A stretch of 51,742 nt of DNA from contig NZ_JABFAU010000015.1 in NCBI RefSeq assembly GCF_017168335.1, forward strand, positions 169,995 through 221,736, in the 5' to 3' direction. The notes beneath the pieces are model-generated. The model saw nothing but the letters and a program-made list of their open reading frames with translations, had not been told where the DNA came from and made no database searches. A program made the position numbers and the translations under genes. Position 1 is the first letter of the stretch, and each line of letters begins with the position of its first letter. This document shows, one piece after another, positions 19,462 to 28,700 of the stretch. The DNA is from Rhodococcus sp. KRD162 (lineage in GTDB: Bacteria; Actinomycetota; Actinomycetes; Mycobacteriales; Mycobacteriaceae).

Positions 19462-19860
19462 CTACCAGACGTAGGCGAGGACTTCTCCGCCCACACCCTG
19501 CTTGGCCGCCTGACGCTCCGTGAGCAAACCGGTGGACGTGGAGATGATCGCCACGCCCAGGCCGCCGAGAACCTTGGGCAGATTGGTGGATTTTGCGTAG
19601 ACCCGGAGACCGGGCTTGGAGACGCGTCGCACGCCGGCGAGGCTGCGCTCACGGCTCGGGCCGTACTTCAGATCGACGATGAGGGTCTTGCCCACCTCGG
19701 CGTCTTCCGTGCGGTAATCGGAGATGTAGCCCTCGCGCTTGAGGATCTCGGCGATGTTCGCCTTGAGCTTCGAGTGGGGAAGCTTCACCTCGTCGTGGTA
19801 CGCCGAGTTGGCGTTGCGCAGACGGGTCAAGAAGTCTGCAATTGGATCGGTCATCGTCAT
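19462..19860 (-). CDS. rpsH: 30S ribosomal protein S8
   Basis: 132 residues. [20 protein letters not shown] and the C-terminal [19 protein letters not shown] identify S8, an early 16S rRNA binder that autoregulates the spc operon in E. coli. Here it is the first gene of its own transcription unit, split from rpsN by two forward genes, and is preceded by a leader of about 290 bases. Confidence 0.97.
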   Translation of the reverse strand: MTMTDPIADFLTRLRNANSAYHDEVKLPHSKLKANIAEILKREGYISDYRTEDAEVGKTLIVDLKYGPSRERSLAGVRRVSKPGLRVYAKSTNLPKVLGGLGVAIISTSTGLLTERQAAKQGVGGEVLAYVW

Positions 19861-20257
19861 GGTGTGACCTGTGCACCTTTCTCGCAGCGGTTCCCATGCA
19901 GCACGCGCGGGCTGGTGCCTGTGAGTTTCGTGGAAACCAACGGGCCTGGCTCGTCACATCGTGGGCCTACAGCGAAGTGAACATGTCCTGACCGACTGTT
20001 GCCGGTCAGGGGTTGCGCTCCAAGCAGTGCATCGCTGCACTGCCAGGTGTTACGAGCTTCCGCATGTTCAATGCTGACGTACGGAGTACTCGAGGTTGCA
20101 TTGTGTATTGCAAGGACTCGCGTGCAGGCACGACGAAGCCCGGGCAACCGCTCTAGTGTAGGCATCGCGCACCCGAAGACCAAATCGCCCTACCATTGTG
20201 CGGTAGCTCTGGTCCAGTCGGACACCCCGAGAGTCACTTCTTCGCTAACGTCGGCTC
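19861..20257. other. rpsH leader and divergent upstream region
   Basis: 397 bases without a gene. From the candidate promoter at 20155-20183 the rpsH leader would be about 290 bases. It can fold two clear hairpins: CCTGACCG/CGGTCAGG at 19987-20010, and CAGTGCA/TGCACTG at 20025-20042. The latter has a GCGA (GNRA) tetraloop on the transcribed minus strand. No riboswitch class is recognised. Confidence 0.6.
20143..20183 (-). promoter_or_regulatory. Candidate promoter of the rpsH operon
   Basis: On the minus strand: -35 TTGGTC (20178-20183), 17-bp spacer, -10 TACACT (20155-20160), then four bases and CGGTTGCC (20143-20150). The same design appears before rplN and rpsJ. Confidence 0.65.
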
Positions 20258-21625
20258 ATGACGGACTCGCAGCCAGTTGATCTCGCACACCTGACTCACA
20301 CTCTGCGGGACGACAACATCGTCGGGGTGACCATCGGCTGGGTCGACAACAACGGCGTCGTGCGTTCCCGCACCGTGCCGACCGCAGAACTGGCCGCCGC
20401 CGCACGTCGCGGGGTCGGCATCACCTCGGTGTTCGCGGTGTTCGATTCGCACGACGGGATCACCTTCGCCCACGGTGGACTCGCGACGCCGTCCGGCGAT
20501 GTGCGGTTGATCCCGGTGATCGACACCACGTCGAGTGTGGTCCCCCTCGCCGGGCAGCCCGGTTTGGCCTGGGCGCACGGCCGGCAAGTCTCGGCCGACG
20601 GCTCGGCGTGGCCCTACGATCAGCGAGCCGTACTCGAGCGTCAGGTGAGGCGCGCAGCCGACGCGGGCTTCGAGGTGCGGGCCGGATTCGAGATCGAATG
20701 TGCGCTCACCCGCGAATCCGACGGGCTGCCCGCTCATCGAGGGCCGGCGTACTCCGCCAACGCGATGCGCGATGTCGACGAATTCGTTGTGCAACTGCTC
20801 CGAGACCTGTCCCGGAACGGTCTCGGTATCGGTCAGATCCATGCCGAGTACGGCGGTTCCCAGCTCGAGATCGCGCTCAGCCCGCTCGATCCCCTTGCCG
20901 CAGCCGATGCACAGGTGCTGGCCAGGCAAACCATCCACGCAGCGGCACGAGCACGGGGATTGCGGGCCAGCTTCGCTCCCCTACCGTCGTCGAGCAATGC
21001 CGGCAATGGTTGGCACCTGCACACCTCGCTCGTTCGCGACGGTCACAACGCCCTCACCGGCGACGGAGAACACGGCTTGTCCGAGACCGGGCGGTCGTAC
21101 ATTGCCGGTCTGGTGCGCGAGCTGCCCGGTCTGGTCGCCGTCACGGCACCGAGTTCGGGCTCGCTGCTGCGTCGTCGACCCGGCTACTGGGCGGGGGCCT
21201 TCGGGTTCTGGGGCGTCGAAAACCGCGAGGCAGCGGTACGACTGGTGCCGGCCACCCCTCTTCTCGGCTCGGAGCACACCAATGTCGAGTTGAAGGCCTG
21301 CGATGCGTCCGCGAACCCGTATCTGGCGCTGGCGGTGACGATCGCGGCCGGCCTGTCGGGGGTGGCAGATGCGGCACCGTTGCCGCGACCCGTCCAGGAG
21401 GACGTGGGCGGTTGGGACGATGCGCGTCGCGAGGCCGCCGGTATCTCCCCGTTGGCCACCACCCACGACCAGCAGCGCGAGAACCTGTTGTCCTCCGCAC
21501 TGGTCGCGGACGTGTTGGGCTCGGACCTTCTCGGCGCGTTCGTCGCCTGCCGCGACGCCGACGCCGCGTGGGCGGCCGGTCACACCGAGGACGAACTGCT
21601 CGAATCGCTGCGCTGGATCTACTGA
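20258..21625 (+). CDS. Glutamine synthetase-family ligase (GlnT/PuuA-like)
   Basis: 455 residues. It has the glutamine synthetase catalytic core: AGFEIECAL (metal-binding Glu), HAEYGGSQLEIAL, the GNGWHLHTSL active-site His, NREAAVRLVP and ANPYLALAVTIAAG. The divergence from classic GlnA (no adenylylation-loop signature) suggests a gamma-glutamyl ligase acting on an amine or similar acceptor rather than ammonia; this is inference. It is forward, inserted between rpsH and rpsN, and reads head-to-head with rpsH. The next gene starts one base after its stop, so the two are almost certainly co-translated. Confidence 0.85.
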   Translation: MTDSQPVDLAHLTHTLRDDNIVGVTIGWVDNNGVVRSRTVPTAELAAAARRGVGITSVFAVFDSHDGITFAHGGLATPSGDVRLIPVIDTTSSVVPLAGQPGLAWAHGRQVSADGSAWPYDQRAVLERQVRRAADAGFEVRAGFEIECALTRESDGLPAHRGPAYSANAMRDVDEFVVQLLRDLSRNGLGIGQIHAEYGGSQLEIALSPLDPLAAADAQVLARQTIHAAARARGLRASFAPLPSSSNAGNGWHLHTSLVRDGHNALTGDGEHGLSETGRSYIAGLVRELPGLVAVTAPSSGSLLRRRPGYWAGAFGFWGVENREAAVRLVPATPLLGSEHTNVELKACDASANPYLALAVTIAAGLSGVADAAPLPRPVQEDVGGWDDARREAAGISPLATTHDQQRENLLSSALVADVLGSDLLGAFVACRDADAAWAAGHTEDELLESLRWIY

Positions 21626-21626
21626 C

Positions 21627-22325
21627 ATGCTGCACCGCTTCACCGGAGCAACAGCACTGCTGTCTGCCCTCGAGCATGCCCTGCCACAACCGGATCAACT
21701 CTGTGGACCGTTCTCGGCTTCGGTCGCGCTGGCGGCCGTTCTCGACGACGACATTCCCGACATCACGGCCATCGCGGTCGCGTCGGGCTCGACGATCTGG
21801 CCGGGTGAGTTCCACGCCGCTCGCCCTCCCGGTTCTCCGAGGATCACCGATGGGTGGGATGCGCTGTCGACGTCAGAGTCCATCGAAGCGGCGGGGACGA
21901 GCGCAGCGGGTCTGGCGGCGGGCATCGAAGCTGCGACCGGGAACCGCGTCCTCGTCGTTTCGATCGCGCAGCCGGGTGCATCGGAGGTGTCACTGCTGCT
22001 GACCCGCCTCGCCGACGCGCGATTCCGCTTCGGTGTGCTGGCCAACGTTCACACCGGCGGACTGACCGAATTCGATTGGAACGTAGGTCATTTCGTGACC
22101 ATCTGGGGTTTCGACGCGGCCGAGGACACGGCCGCGATCGGCGATACCTATCGGGAACTGGGTAGCCGTACGATGCCGCCGGGCTGTCGAACCGTTCCCG
22201 TTGCCGCGCTTGCGGCGGCGATGTCCGAGCGGGGCCTGCTGCTGATGGTGAACAGCGGCGATCAGCATGCGGCGGAGCATCTGGTGTGCTCGCTGAATCT
22301 ACGAAGCCGGTCGTGGTCCGTGTGA
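21627..22325 (+). CDS. Uncharacterised protein, possible papain/C39-like cysteine hydrolase
   Basis: 232 residues. I do not recognise a characterised family with certainty. QPDQLCGPF near the N-terminus (Gln24, Cys26) resembles the Gln-x-Cys-Gly region of C39/phytochelatin-synthase-type cysteine peptidases. GHFVTIWGFD (His155, Asp163) could supply the His and acidic partner. If so, it would be a thiol hydrolase or transferase; this is inference from short motifs. No signal peptide is seen, so it would be cytoplasmic. ATG 21627 is one base after the ligase stop. It faces rpsN across a shared terminator. Confidence 0.6.
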   Translation: MLHRFTGATALLSALEHALPQPDQLCGPFSASVALAAVLDDDIPDITAIAVASGSTIWPGEFHAARPPGSPRITDGWDALSTSESIEAAGTSAAGLAAGIEAATGNRVLVVSIAQPGASEVSLLLTRLADARFRFGVLANVHTGGLTEFDWNVGHFVTIWGFDAAEDTAAIGDTYRELGSRTMPPGCRTVPVAALAAAMSERGLLLMVNSGDQHAAEHLVCSLNLRSRSWSV

Positions 22326-22351
22326 GACTCGCGAGCGAGACAACGACGAAA

Positions 22352-22389
22352 AATGGGCGTGGGCTCCTCGAAAGGAACCCACGCCCATT
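22352..22389. terminator. Terminator between the inserted pair and rpsN
   Basis: AATGGGCGTGGG (22352-22363) pairs with CCCACGCCCATT (22378-22389), with an inner TCC/GGA extension. On the minus strand the stem runs into a TTTTT tract, a good intrinsic terminator for rplN-rpsN. It can also stop the convergent forward pair. Confidence 0.85.
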
Positions 22390-22422
22390 GTTCATGGTGT
22401 GGTGAAGCCCGCAGGCTTCAGA

Positions 22423-22608
22423 TCACCAGGAGCTCTTGTGAACTCCGGGAAGCTCTCCGGCGTGTGCCATCTCGCGCACGCAGATACGGCAGAGGCCGAA
22501 CTTGCGGAACACGGAATGGGGACGGCCGCAGCGGTTGCAGCGAGTGTATGCGCGCACCGCGAACTTCGGCTTCTTGTTGGCCTTGTTGACCAGTGCCTTC
22601 TTCGCCAT
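22423..22608 (-). CDS. rpsN: 30S ribosomal protein S14, zinc-binding type Z
   Basis: 61 residues. Cys24, Cys27, Cys40 and Cys43 (TRCNRCGRP and FGLCRICV) form the zinc ribbon, so this is the short zinc-dependent S14. It lies four bases after rplE and ends the rplN-rplX-rplE-rpsN unit. Confidence 0.97.
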   Translation of the reverse strand: MAKKALVNKANKKPKFAVRAYTRCNRCGRPHSVFRKFGLCRICVREMAHAGELPGVHKSSW

Positions 22609-22612
22609 GGAC

Positions 22613-23185
22613 TCAGTTCTCCTTGAACGGGAAGCCGAGGTGCTTGAGCAGCGCGCGGCCTTCTTCGTTGTTGGTTGCGGTGGTTACTACGGTGATGTCC
22701 ATGCCGCGCGGACGGTCGATCTTGTCCACATCGATCTCGTGGAACATCGACTGCTCGTTGAGGCCGAACGTGTAGTTTCCGTTGCCGTCGAACTGCGTGC
22801 CCGAGAGGCCGCGGAAGTCCCTGATTCGGGGAAGGGCAATGGAGACCAGACGGTCGAGGAACTCCCACATGCGGTCGCCACGGAGGGTGACGCGTGCGCC
22901 GATGGGCATTCCCTCGCGCAGCTTGAACTGCGCGATGGACTTGCGGGCCTTGCGGATCTCCGGCTTCTGGCCGGTGATGGCAGCGAGGTCGGCAACTGCA
23001 CCGTTGATCAGCTTGGCGTCACGGGCGGCGTCGCCGACACCCATGTTGACGACGACCTTGACGACACCGGGGATCTGCATGACGTTCTCGTATGCAAATT
23101 CGGTGTTCAGGGCGTCTTTGATCTCGGCGCGGTAGCGCGCCTTGAGGCGGGGCTGTGCGCCCGCGATGTTTTCGGTGGTAGTCAT
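22613..23185 (-). CDS. rplE: 50S ribosomal protein L5
   Basis: 190 residues. [39 protein letters not shown] and the C-terminal [13 protein letters not shown] are diagnostic for L5, which carries 5S rRNA. ATG 23185 lies one base after the rplX stop; an in-frame upstream start overlapping rplX was rejected. Confidence 0.97.
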   Translation of the reverse strand: MTTTENIAGAQPRLKARYRAEIKDALNTEFAYENVMQIPGVVKVVVNMGVGDAARDAKLINGAVADLAAITGQKPEIRKARKSIAQFKLREGMPIGARVTLRGDRMWEFLDRLVSIALPRIRDFRGLSGTQFDGNGNYTFGLNEQSMFHEIDVDKIDRPRGMDITVVTTATNNEEGRALLKHLGFPFKEN

Positions 23186-23186
23186 C

Positions 23187-23504
23187 TCAGATGTCCTTCC
23201 CGTTCTTCCGGGAAACACGAACGCGCTTGCCGGTTTCCTCGTCGGTCCGGTAGCCCACGCGAGTGGGGTTTCCGTCCGAGTCGACCACTGCGACGTTCGA
23301 TACGTGGATCGGGGCTTCCTGGGTGACGATGCCGCCCGAGGATGCGCCGCGCTGGTTGGCGGAGACCGCGGTGTGCTTCTTGATGCGGTTCACACCCTCG
23401 ACCAGAACCTTGGAGTCAGCGGGGTAGGCCTGAATGACCTTGCCCTTGGCACCCTTGTCCTTGCCTGCGATCACGAGAACGGTGTCGCCCTTGTGCACCT
23501 TCAT
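23187..23504 (-). CDS. rplX: 50S ribosomal protein L24
   Basis: 105 residues. [20 protein letters not shown] is the KOW-motif N-terminus of L24, an initiator of 50S assembly. It abuts rplN without a gap. Confidence 0.97.
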   Translation of the reverse strand: MKVHKGDTVLVIAGKDKGAKGKVIQAYPADSKVLVEGVNRIKKHTAVSANQRGASSGGIVTQEAPIHVSNVAVVDSDGNPTRVGYRTDEETGKRVRVSRKNGKDI

Positions 23505-23873
23505 TTACAGCACCTCCGGGGCGAGCGAGACGATCTTCATGAACTTCTTCTCACGCAGCTCACGGCCGACCGGGCCGAAGATGCGGGTTCCACGGGGATC
23601 GTTGTCCGGCTTGATCAGCACCGCAGCGTTCTCGTCGAAGCGGATGTACGAGCCATCCGGACGACGACGCTCCTTGACGGTGCGGACGATGACGGCCTTG
23701 ACGACCTCACCCTTCTTGATGTTTCCACCGGGGATGGCGTCCTTCACCGTAGCTACGATGATGTCGCCGATTCCGGCGTAGCGACGTGACGAGCCACCGA
23801 GAACGCGGATGCAAAGGATTTCCTTCGCGCCCGTGTTATCAGCGACGCGTACTCGCGACTCCTGCTGAATCAC
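23505..23873 (-). CDS. rplN: 50S ribosomal protein L14
   Basis: 122 residues, full length. [19 protein letters not shown] and the central [17 protein letters not shown] identify L14. It is the first gene of its unit: rpsQ, its usual neighbour, is 8.8 kb away, with the intervening genes mostly on the other strand. A promoter candidate lies about 110 bases upstream. Confidence 0.97.
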   Translation of the reverse strand: MIQQESRVRVADNTGAKEILCIRVLGGSSRRYAGIGDIIVATVKDAIPGGNIKKGEVVKAVIVRTVKERRRPDGSYIRFDENAAVLIKPDNDPRGTRIFGPVGRELREKKFMKIVSLAPEVL

Positions 23874-23974
23874 TCACTTCTCCTTGACCTGGATGTACGT
23901 ACGTGCCGGATTTCCGTCCCGACACGCGCGGTCGGCTGCCGGGCACGGGCGCACGAAGACACACCGCTGCCACA

Positions 23975-24016
23975 GGCAACCGGTCAAGTGTAGGGGAACG
24001 GGTCATGCGGATCCAA
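23975..24016 (-). promoter_or_regulatory. Candidate promoter of the rplN operon
   Basis: On the minus strand: -35 TTGGAT (24011-24016), 18-bp spacer, -10 TACACT (23987-23992), four bases, then CGGTTGCC (23975-23982). The leader to rplN is about 100 bases. Confidence 0.65.
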
Positions 24017-24079
24017 ATCGCGATCGGCCCGAGCTGCGCTGTTGCCGTCCAGCCCCGAACTCTCGGTACGGTTTCAGGG

Positions 24080-25153
24080 ATGGATCATCCTTCGGATCAG
24101 CAAGGCGTGCCGTCGACGTCGACGACGACCGATGTCGACCGATGGTGGTCCGGGCTGCCCCTGGATCGAGTCGCCCGAATACACGGGGCGTCCGCCCGCG
24201 AGCTCGCCGATTCCGTCGATCCCCTGCCTGCCGATGCTCCGGCGATCAACTTCTACACAGTCGATCCCGCATCCGCCACCCGGACCGTAGACCTCGTCGA
24301 GGCGATAGTCGCCGAACTCGAGAGTGCGGCAGTGGCCTCGGTTCCGCTCTGGCTCACCGAGTTCGATCATCACGGCGGCGCATCGACTCTGGACAGGCGC
24401 GCTGCCCGCGCGGCCGCGGTTCGGCTCGCCGCAGACACTGCCCACTTCGGCCCCTATGTCGGTTCTCTCGCCGAGTCGTGCATTGCGCAGCGTCCGGTGC
24501 GCCGGGACGCATTCACCGTGGAAACCCGGGCCGCCGGATCGGCGCGCGTACTGGCCGCGGCCTCGCAGCGCACCACAACCGCGCTGGTGTTGGTGTTGCC
24601 CACAGACGTCGACGTCGCGGTAGCGGGGACTGCCGCCGAGTGGCTGTGCAGCCACGGCGAGATGGCGGTGTGGCCGACGGGAGCCGGGGCGTCGGGGATG
24701 GACAGATTCCCCTCGGTACGGGTGCGCGCACCCGCCGTTCCACAAGGTGTCGATACCGTTCTGGAACGCTTCCGGCCGCTGAGCTACCCGCCGATCGCGG
24801 GGCACCCACACCCGGCCAGCGATCCGGAGAAGCGGCTGTACCGAGCACTCGACGTGCACGAGTGGGCCGCCGGGCGAGAGCACAATCGATCGATCAGACT
24901 CGGCGAGCTCGGCCGGCCGTTCACTGTGGACGTACTGTGGCGCACCGAGAGAGTGATCGTGGAGATCGACGGCAACGAGCACCGTGCCGCCGAGCGTTTC
25001 GCCGAGGACCGCGTTCGCGACAACCGACTGCAGACCGAGGGGTACATGGTGTTGCGGTTCACCAACGCTCAGGTGATCGACGACCCGCACCGCGCGGTCG
25101 CTACCATCCGCGAGGCAGTATCGAGAAGACGATCGAAGGGGGATCCTCGATGA
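24080..25153 (+). CDS. DUF559 (VSR-like, PD-(D/E)XK fold) nuclease-domain protein
   Basis: 357 residues. The C-terminal part (about residues 245-350) is a DUF559 domain, related to very-short-patch-repair and restriction endonuclease folds. The putative catalytic set is Asp284 in FTVDVLW and Glu295-Ile-Asp297 in VIVEIDGNEH, followed by DNRLQTEGYMVLRFT. The N-terminal 240 residues match nothing I recognise. ATG 24080 lies after the rplN promoter region; the frame is open further upstream to 23903. Its stop overlaps the next start (ATGA), making it the first gene of a three-gene operon with a winged-helix protein and a dual ATPase. DNA cleavage is inferred from the fold only. Confidence 0.78.
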   Translation: MDHPSDQQGVPSTSTTTDVDRWWSGLPLDRVARIHGASARELADSVDPLPADAPAINFYTVDPASATRTVDLVEAIVAELESAAVASVPLWLTEFDHHGGASTLDRRAARAAAVRLAADTAHFGPYVGSLAESCIAQRPVRRDAFTVETRAAGSARVLAAASQRTTTALVLVLPTDVDVAVAGTAAEWLCSHGEMAVWPTGAGASGMDRFPSVRVRAPAVPQGVDTVLERFRPLSYPPIAGHPHPASDPEKRLYRALDVHEWAAGREHNRSIRLGELGRPFTVDVLWRTERVIVEIDGNEHRAAERFAEDRVRDNRLQTEGYMVLRFTNAQVIDDPHRAVATIREAVSRRRSKGDPR

Positions 25154-25794
25154 CCACCGAAGACCTGAACGGAACCGAGGCAGCGGTACTGCTGGTTCTG
25201 ATGGCCGAGGCGAGTCCGGTCAAGAATTCCGCACTCAGAACCCTCGGCCCCGAGCTGCCCAAGTCTTCTCGCGACAAGTTGACCAACGCTGGTCTGATCG
25301 AGGTGAATACCTCGGTGCGTCCGATGACCCTCGAACTGACCGACAAGGGCTGGCGGGTCTGCGGCGAACTCATCGGGGGTGAACCACCAGCTCGATCGAC
25401 TGGTGCCGGGAAGGCCCTGTTCACCGTGTTGGCCGGTGTGCGCCGGTGGTTCGATCGCACCGACACTCGTCCGGCCGATGTGTTCTTCCCCCGAGCGAAC
25501 TCGGCTGCACCCACCGACGGTATCGACGCGACCGTCGACATCGAGGCAGCAATTCGCGCTGCCTACGCGCGGCTCGCTCGCGAACCCGGTTCGACGGTTC
25601 GACTGTCCCGGCTACGAAGTCAGTTGCCGGAGATCCCCAGGACCGAACTCGACGACGCCCTCGCGCGACTGCGGCGCTGCGAGGACGTCTCGCTGATCCC
25701 GGAAGAAAACCAGAAAACGCTGACCGAAGAGGAACGCGCTGCCGCGGTCTTCGTTGGAAATCAGCACAACCACCTTCTCTCGATCGAATCATGA
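25150..25794 (+). CDS. Winged-helix DNA-binding protein
   Basis: 214 residues. Residues 5-80 resemble a MarR-like winged helix (LNGTEAAVLLVLMAEASPVK, then a recognition-helix region SSRDKLTNAGLIEVN and the wing ELTDKGWRV). A second helical module (about residues 130-205) includes RLSRLRSQLPEIPRTELDDA and may be another winged helix. Both ends overlap neighbours by ATGA, so it is co-translated with the DUF559 protein and the ATPase. It could be a specificity or loading subunit, or a repressor of the operon; the sequence does not decide. Confidence 0.7.
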   Translation: MTTEDLNGTEAAVLLVLMAEASPVKNSALRTLGPELPKSSRDKLTNAGLIEVNTSVRPMTLELTDKGWRVCGELIGGEPPARSTGAGKALFTVLAGVRRWFDRTDTRPADVFFPRANSAAPTDGIDATVDIEAAIRAAYARLAREPGSTVRLSRLRSQLPEIPRTELDDALARLRRCEDVSLIPEENQKTLTEEERAAAVFVGNQHNHLLSIES

Positions 25795-28700
25795 TGGGCG
25801 TTGAGTCGACGATGACGGACAACGAGCAGATCCATGCTCTCGAATCGGTGCGGCTGAGCTGGGCACCGACCCCCGACGACGTATGGCGTTCCCAGTCGAA
25901 CGTGCACGTGCCGGGGATGCACGAGCGGGTGTTCCACGAGGTCATGAATGCTTACGACGACGCCGATGCGTCCGACGACGCCAGCCCGCTCGGTGTGGTC
26001 GTGCGCGGGCCCGCCGGCTCGGGCAAGACACACCTGCTGGGCCAGGTGCGTGAGGAAGTACAGGGCAAGGGCGGGTACTTCTTCCTGATCCGGCTCCTCG
26101 ACGCGGCCGGATTCTGGCGCTCGACACTGATGGGGATGCTCGACGACTTGATGCGCCCGTCCGGTCGAGGATCCGACAGTCAGCTCGGTCTGTTGCTCCG
26201 ACGCCTGTGCGAGATCGGTGACGTGTCGGAGGAGCAGCGCGCGCGGATCATGGGCGAGGAGATGATCGACGCCGAGACACTCGACGCTTTCGTCACCGCG
26301 GTGTACAAGGTCCACCCGCGACACCGCCGGACCTCACAGCACACGCTGCGCGCCTTGGTACTGTCCATCGCCCCGGATGCGGTCGTGCAGGACCTGGGCG
26401 ATGCGTATCTGCAATCGATCGACGACGTCGATCCCGAGGAGTTCTCGGCGTGGGGCATCCGCCGCGCCGAGCTCGGGCATCAAGGCATCGCCGAGAACAT
26501 CTCTCGCCTGCTCGCGATCACCGGCCCGACGATTCTTGCGATAGACCAGATCGACACCCTGGTCGCTCAGTCGCGCACCGGATCCGATCAGGAGTTCGCC
26601 GACGCACAAGAGGACAAGGTCGTCGAGCAGCTCGCCCACGGCCTGATGTCGCTGCGCGAGACACTCCCCCGCACCGCGTCGGTGCTGTCGGCATTGTCGA
26701 GTGCGTGGGAGCTGATCGCGGCACGCGGCGTGGCTCCCATGCGGGACCGCTTCCGAGTCACACAGACGCTCAAACCGATCCCGTCCTCGGACATAGGCCG
26801 CCTGCTGCTCGGACGCCGCCTGGCCGCGTGCTTCCTCGAAGCCGGGTTCACTCCGCCGCACCCGACGTGGCCGGTGGCACCCGAGGCGTTCGAGCAGGCC
26901 CCGGACTTCACTCCGCGTCAGCTTCTCATCGCCGTCGACCGGCACATCCGGCATTGCCTGGACACCGGGGTCGCGTCGGAGCTGGAAAGTTTCACGGACA
27001 AGTCCGGTCCGGCGGATACTCCCGAGCTTCCCACGGCCAGAGTCAGTGAGCTCGACGCGCTCGACGAGCGCTACAAGCAGCTTCGCGAACAGGTCGATGT
27101 GTCGGTTCCGCTGCGACCGGACAGCGAGGACTCGATCTTCCCCGCACTACTGTCCGCAGGTCTGACGGCGTGGATTCACGAGCATCAATCCTCCGATGAC
27201 AGCCTCGCCCAGGACCCGCCGCCGAGCGGCAAGCCTGCGCTGCACGCGCGGCTGCGTCACACTGTCGATACCGATACCGACGACGAAGAGCACTGGTGCT
27301 TTCGTGCGGTGACCTCGGGTAATGCCCGAGCGGCCCTGGCGCGGGTCGAGCGTGCAGTGACCACGGCGGGCCTGCACATCGACATGCCTCGACGACGGCT
27401 GATCCTGATCAGAAACGATCCGTGGCCCAACGGAGCGAAGACCGAGCAGACGATTGCTGCGTTGCGGCGCGCCGGTGGCGTGGTGGTGCCCTTTTCCGAC
27501 GAGGACCGCAGGGCGCTTGCGGCCCTGTCGATCCTGCTGACCGAGAACTCCCCAGCGCTCACGTCCTGGCTGCTGGCGCGCAAGCCCGCGCACGAGGTGA
27601 CACTGTTCGGGGAAGTGCTGCCTGCAGTGAGTGTCGTCGACGATGACACTGCCCTGATCGAGCCCGAGACCACCAGCGCGGCCGCGTCGCAGATGCAGCC
27701 GCGCAGGCCCGCCATCGTGGTGGGCTCGGAGCTCAGTACCGGCGCGGACGTCGCAGTGCCGCTCGAGGCACTGCGTAAGCACACTGCCATCTTCGCAGGA
27801 TCCGGCTCGGGCAAGACGGTACTGATCCGCAGACTGGTGGAAGAATGTGCACTGCAAGGTGTTTCGGCGATCGTCCTCGACGTGAACAACGACCTCGCCC
27901 GGCTTGGCACTGCGTGGCCCGAGGACGAGCGGACCTGGCCGCCGGGCGACGAAGCCAAAGCTGCCGCATACCTGCGCGATACCGACGTCGTGGTGTGGAC
28001 GCCGCGTAAATCCTCCGGTCGCCCACTCAGCTTTCAGCCGCTTCCCGATTTCGTCAGCGTGCTCGGTGACGCCGACGAGTTCGAGGCCTCGGTCGAGTCC
28101 GCGCTGGCCTCACTCGAACCCGCAGCCGGCGTTCTCGGTACGTCGCAGAAGGCCAAACACGGCCGGGCAGTGTTGAAATCGGCACTCGACCTGTTCGGTC
28201 GACGGCCTCAGGGCGGCGATTTGGCCGACTTCGTCGATCTGCTCGAGGAGTTCCCCGACGATGCCAGTGAGATGCGCGACGCCGTCCGCATCGCCGCAGG
28301 TCTCGCCGAGAACCTCAAGGCTGCTGCCGCGAACGACCCGATGTTCGCCGGTGCGGGCACTCCGGTGGACCCGGCCGTCCTGCTGACCCCTGCCGACGGT
28401 AAGAAAGCCCGCGTTTCGGTGATCAACCTGGCCGGCCTGACCACAGACGAGCAGAAACAGAGCTTCGTCAATCAACTTCAGATGGGGTTGTTCGCCTGGA
28501 TCAAGAAGAACCCCGCCGGCGATCGACCACTGGGTGGGCTGTTCGTCATGGACGAAGCGCAGAACTTCGCGCCCTCGGACCGGACGACCGCAGCGACGCA
28601 CAGCACGCTCGCTCTGGCGTCGCAGGCACGAAAGTACGGTTTGGGCCTGGTGTTCGCCACCCAAGCCCCCAAGGGCCTGCACAACCGAATCGCAGGAAAT

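Noticed and set aside
23884..25149. Second long forward frame over the DUF559 gene
   Set aside because: Arg-rich shadow; only its in-frame 3' part from ATG 25150 is a real gene (winged-helix protein).
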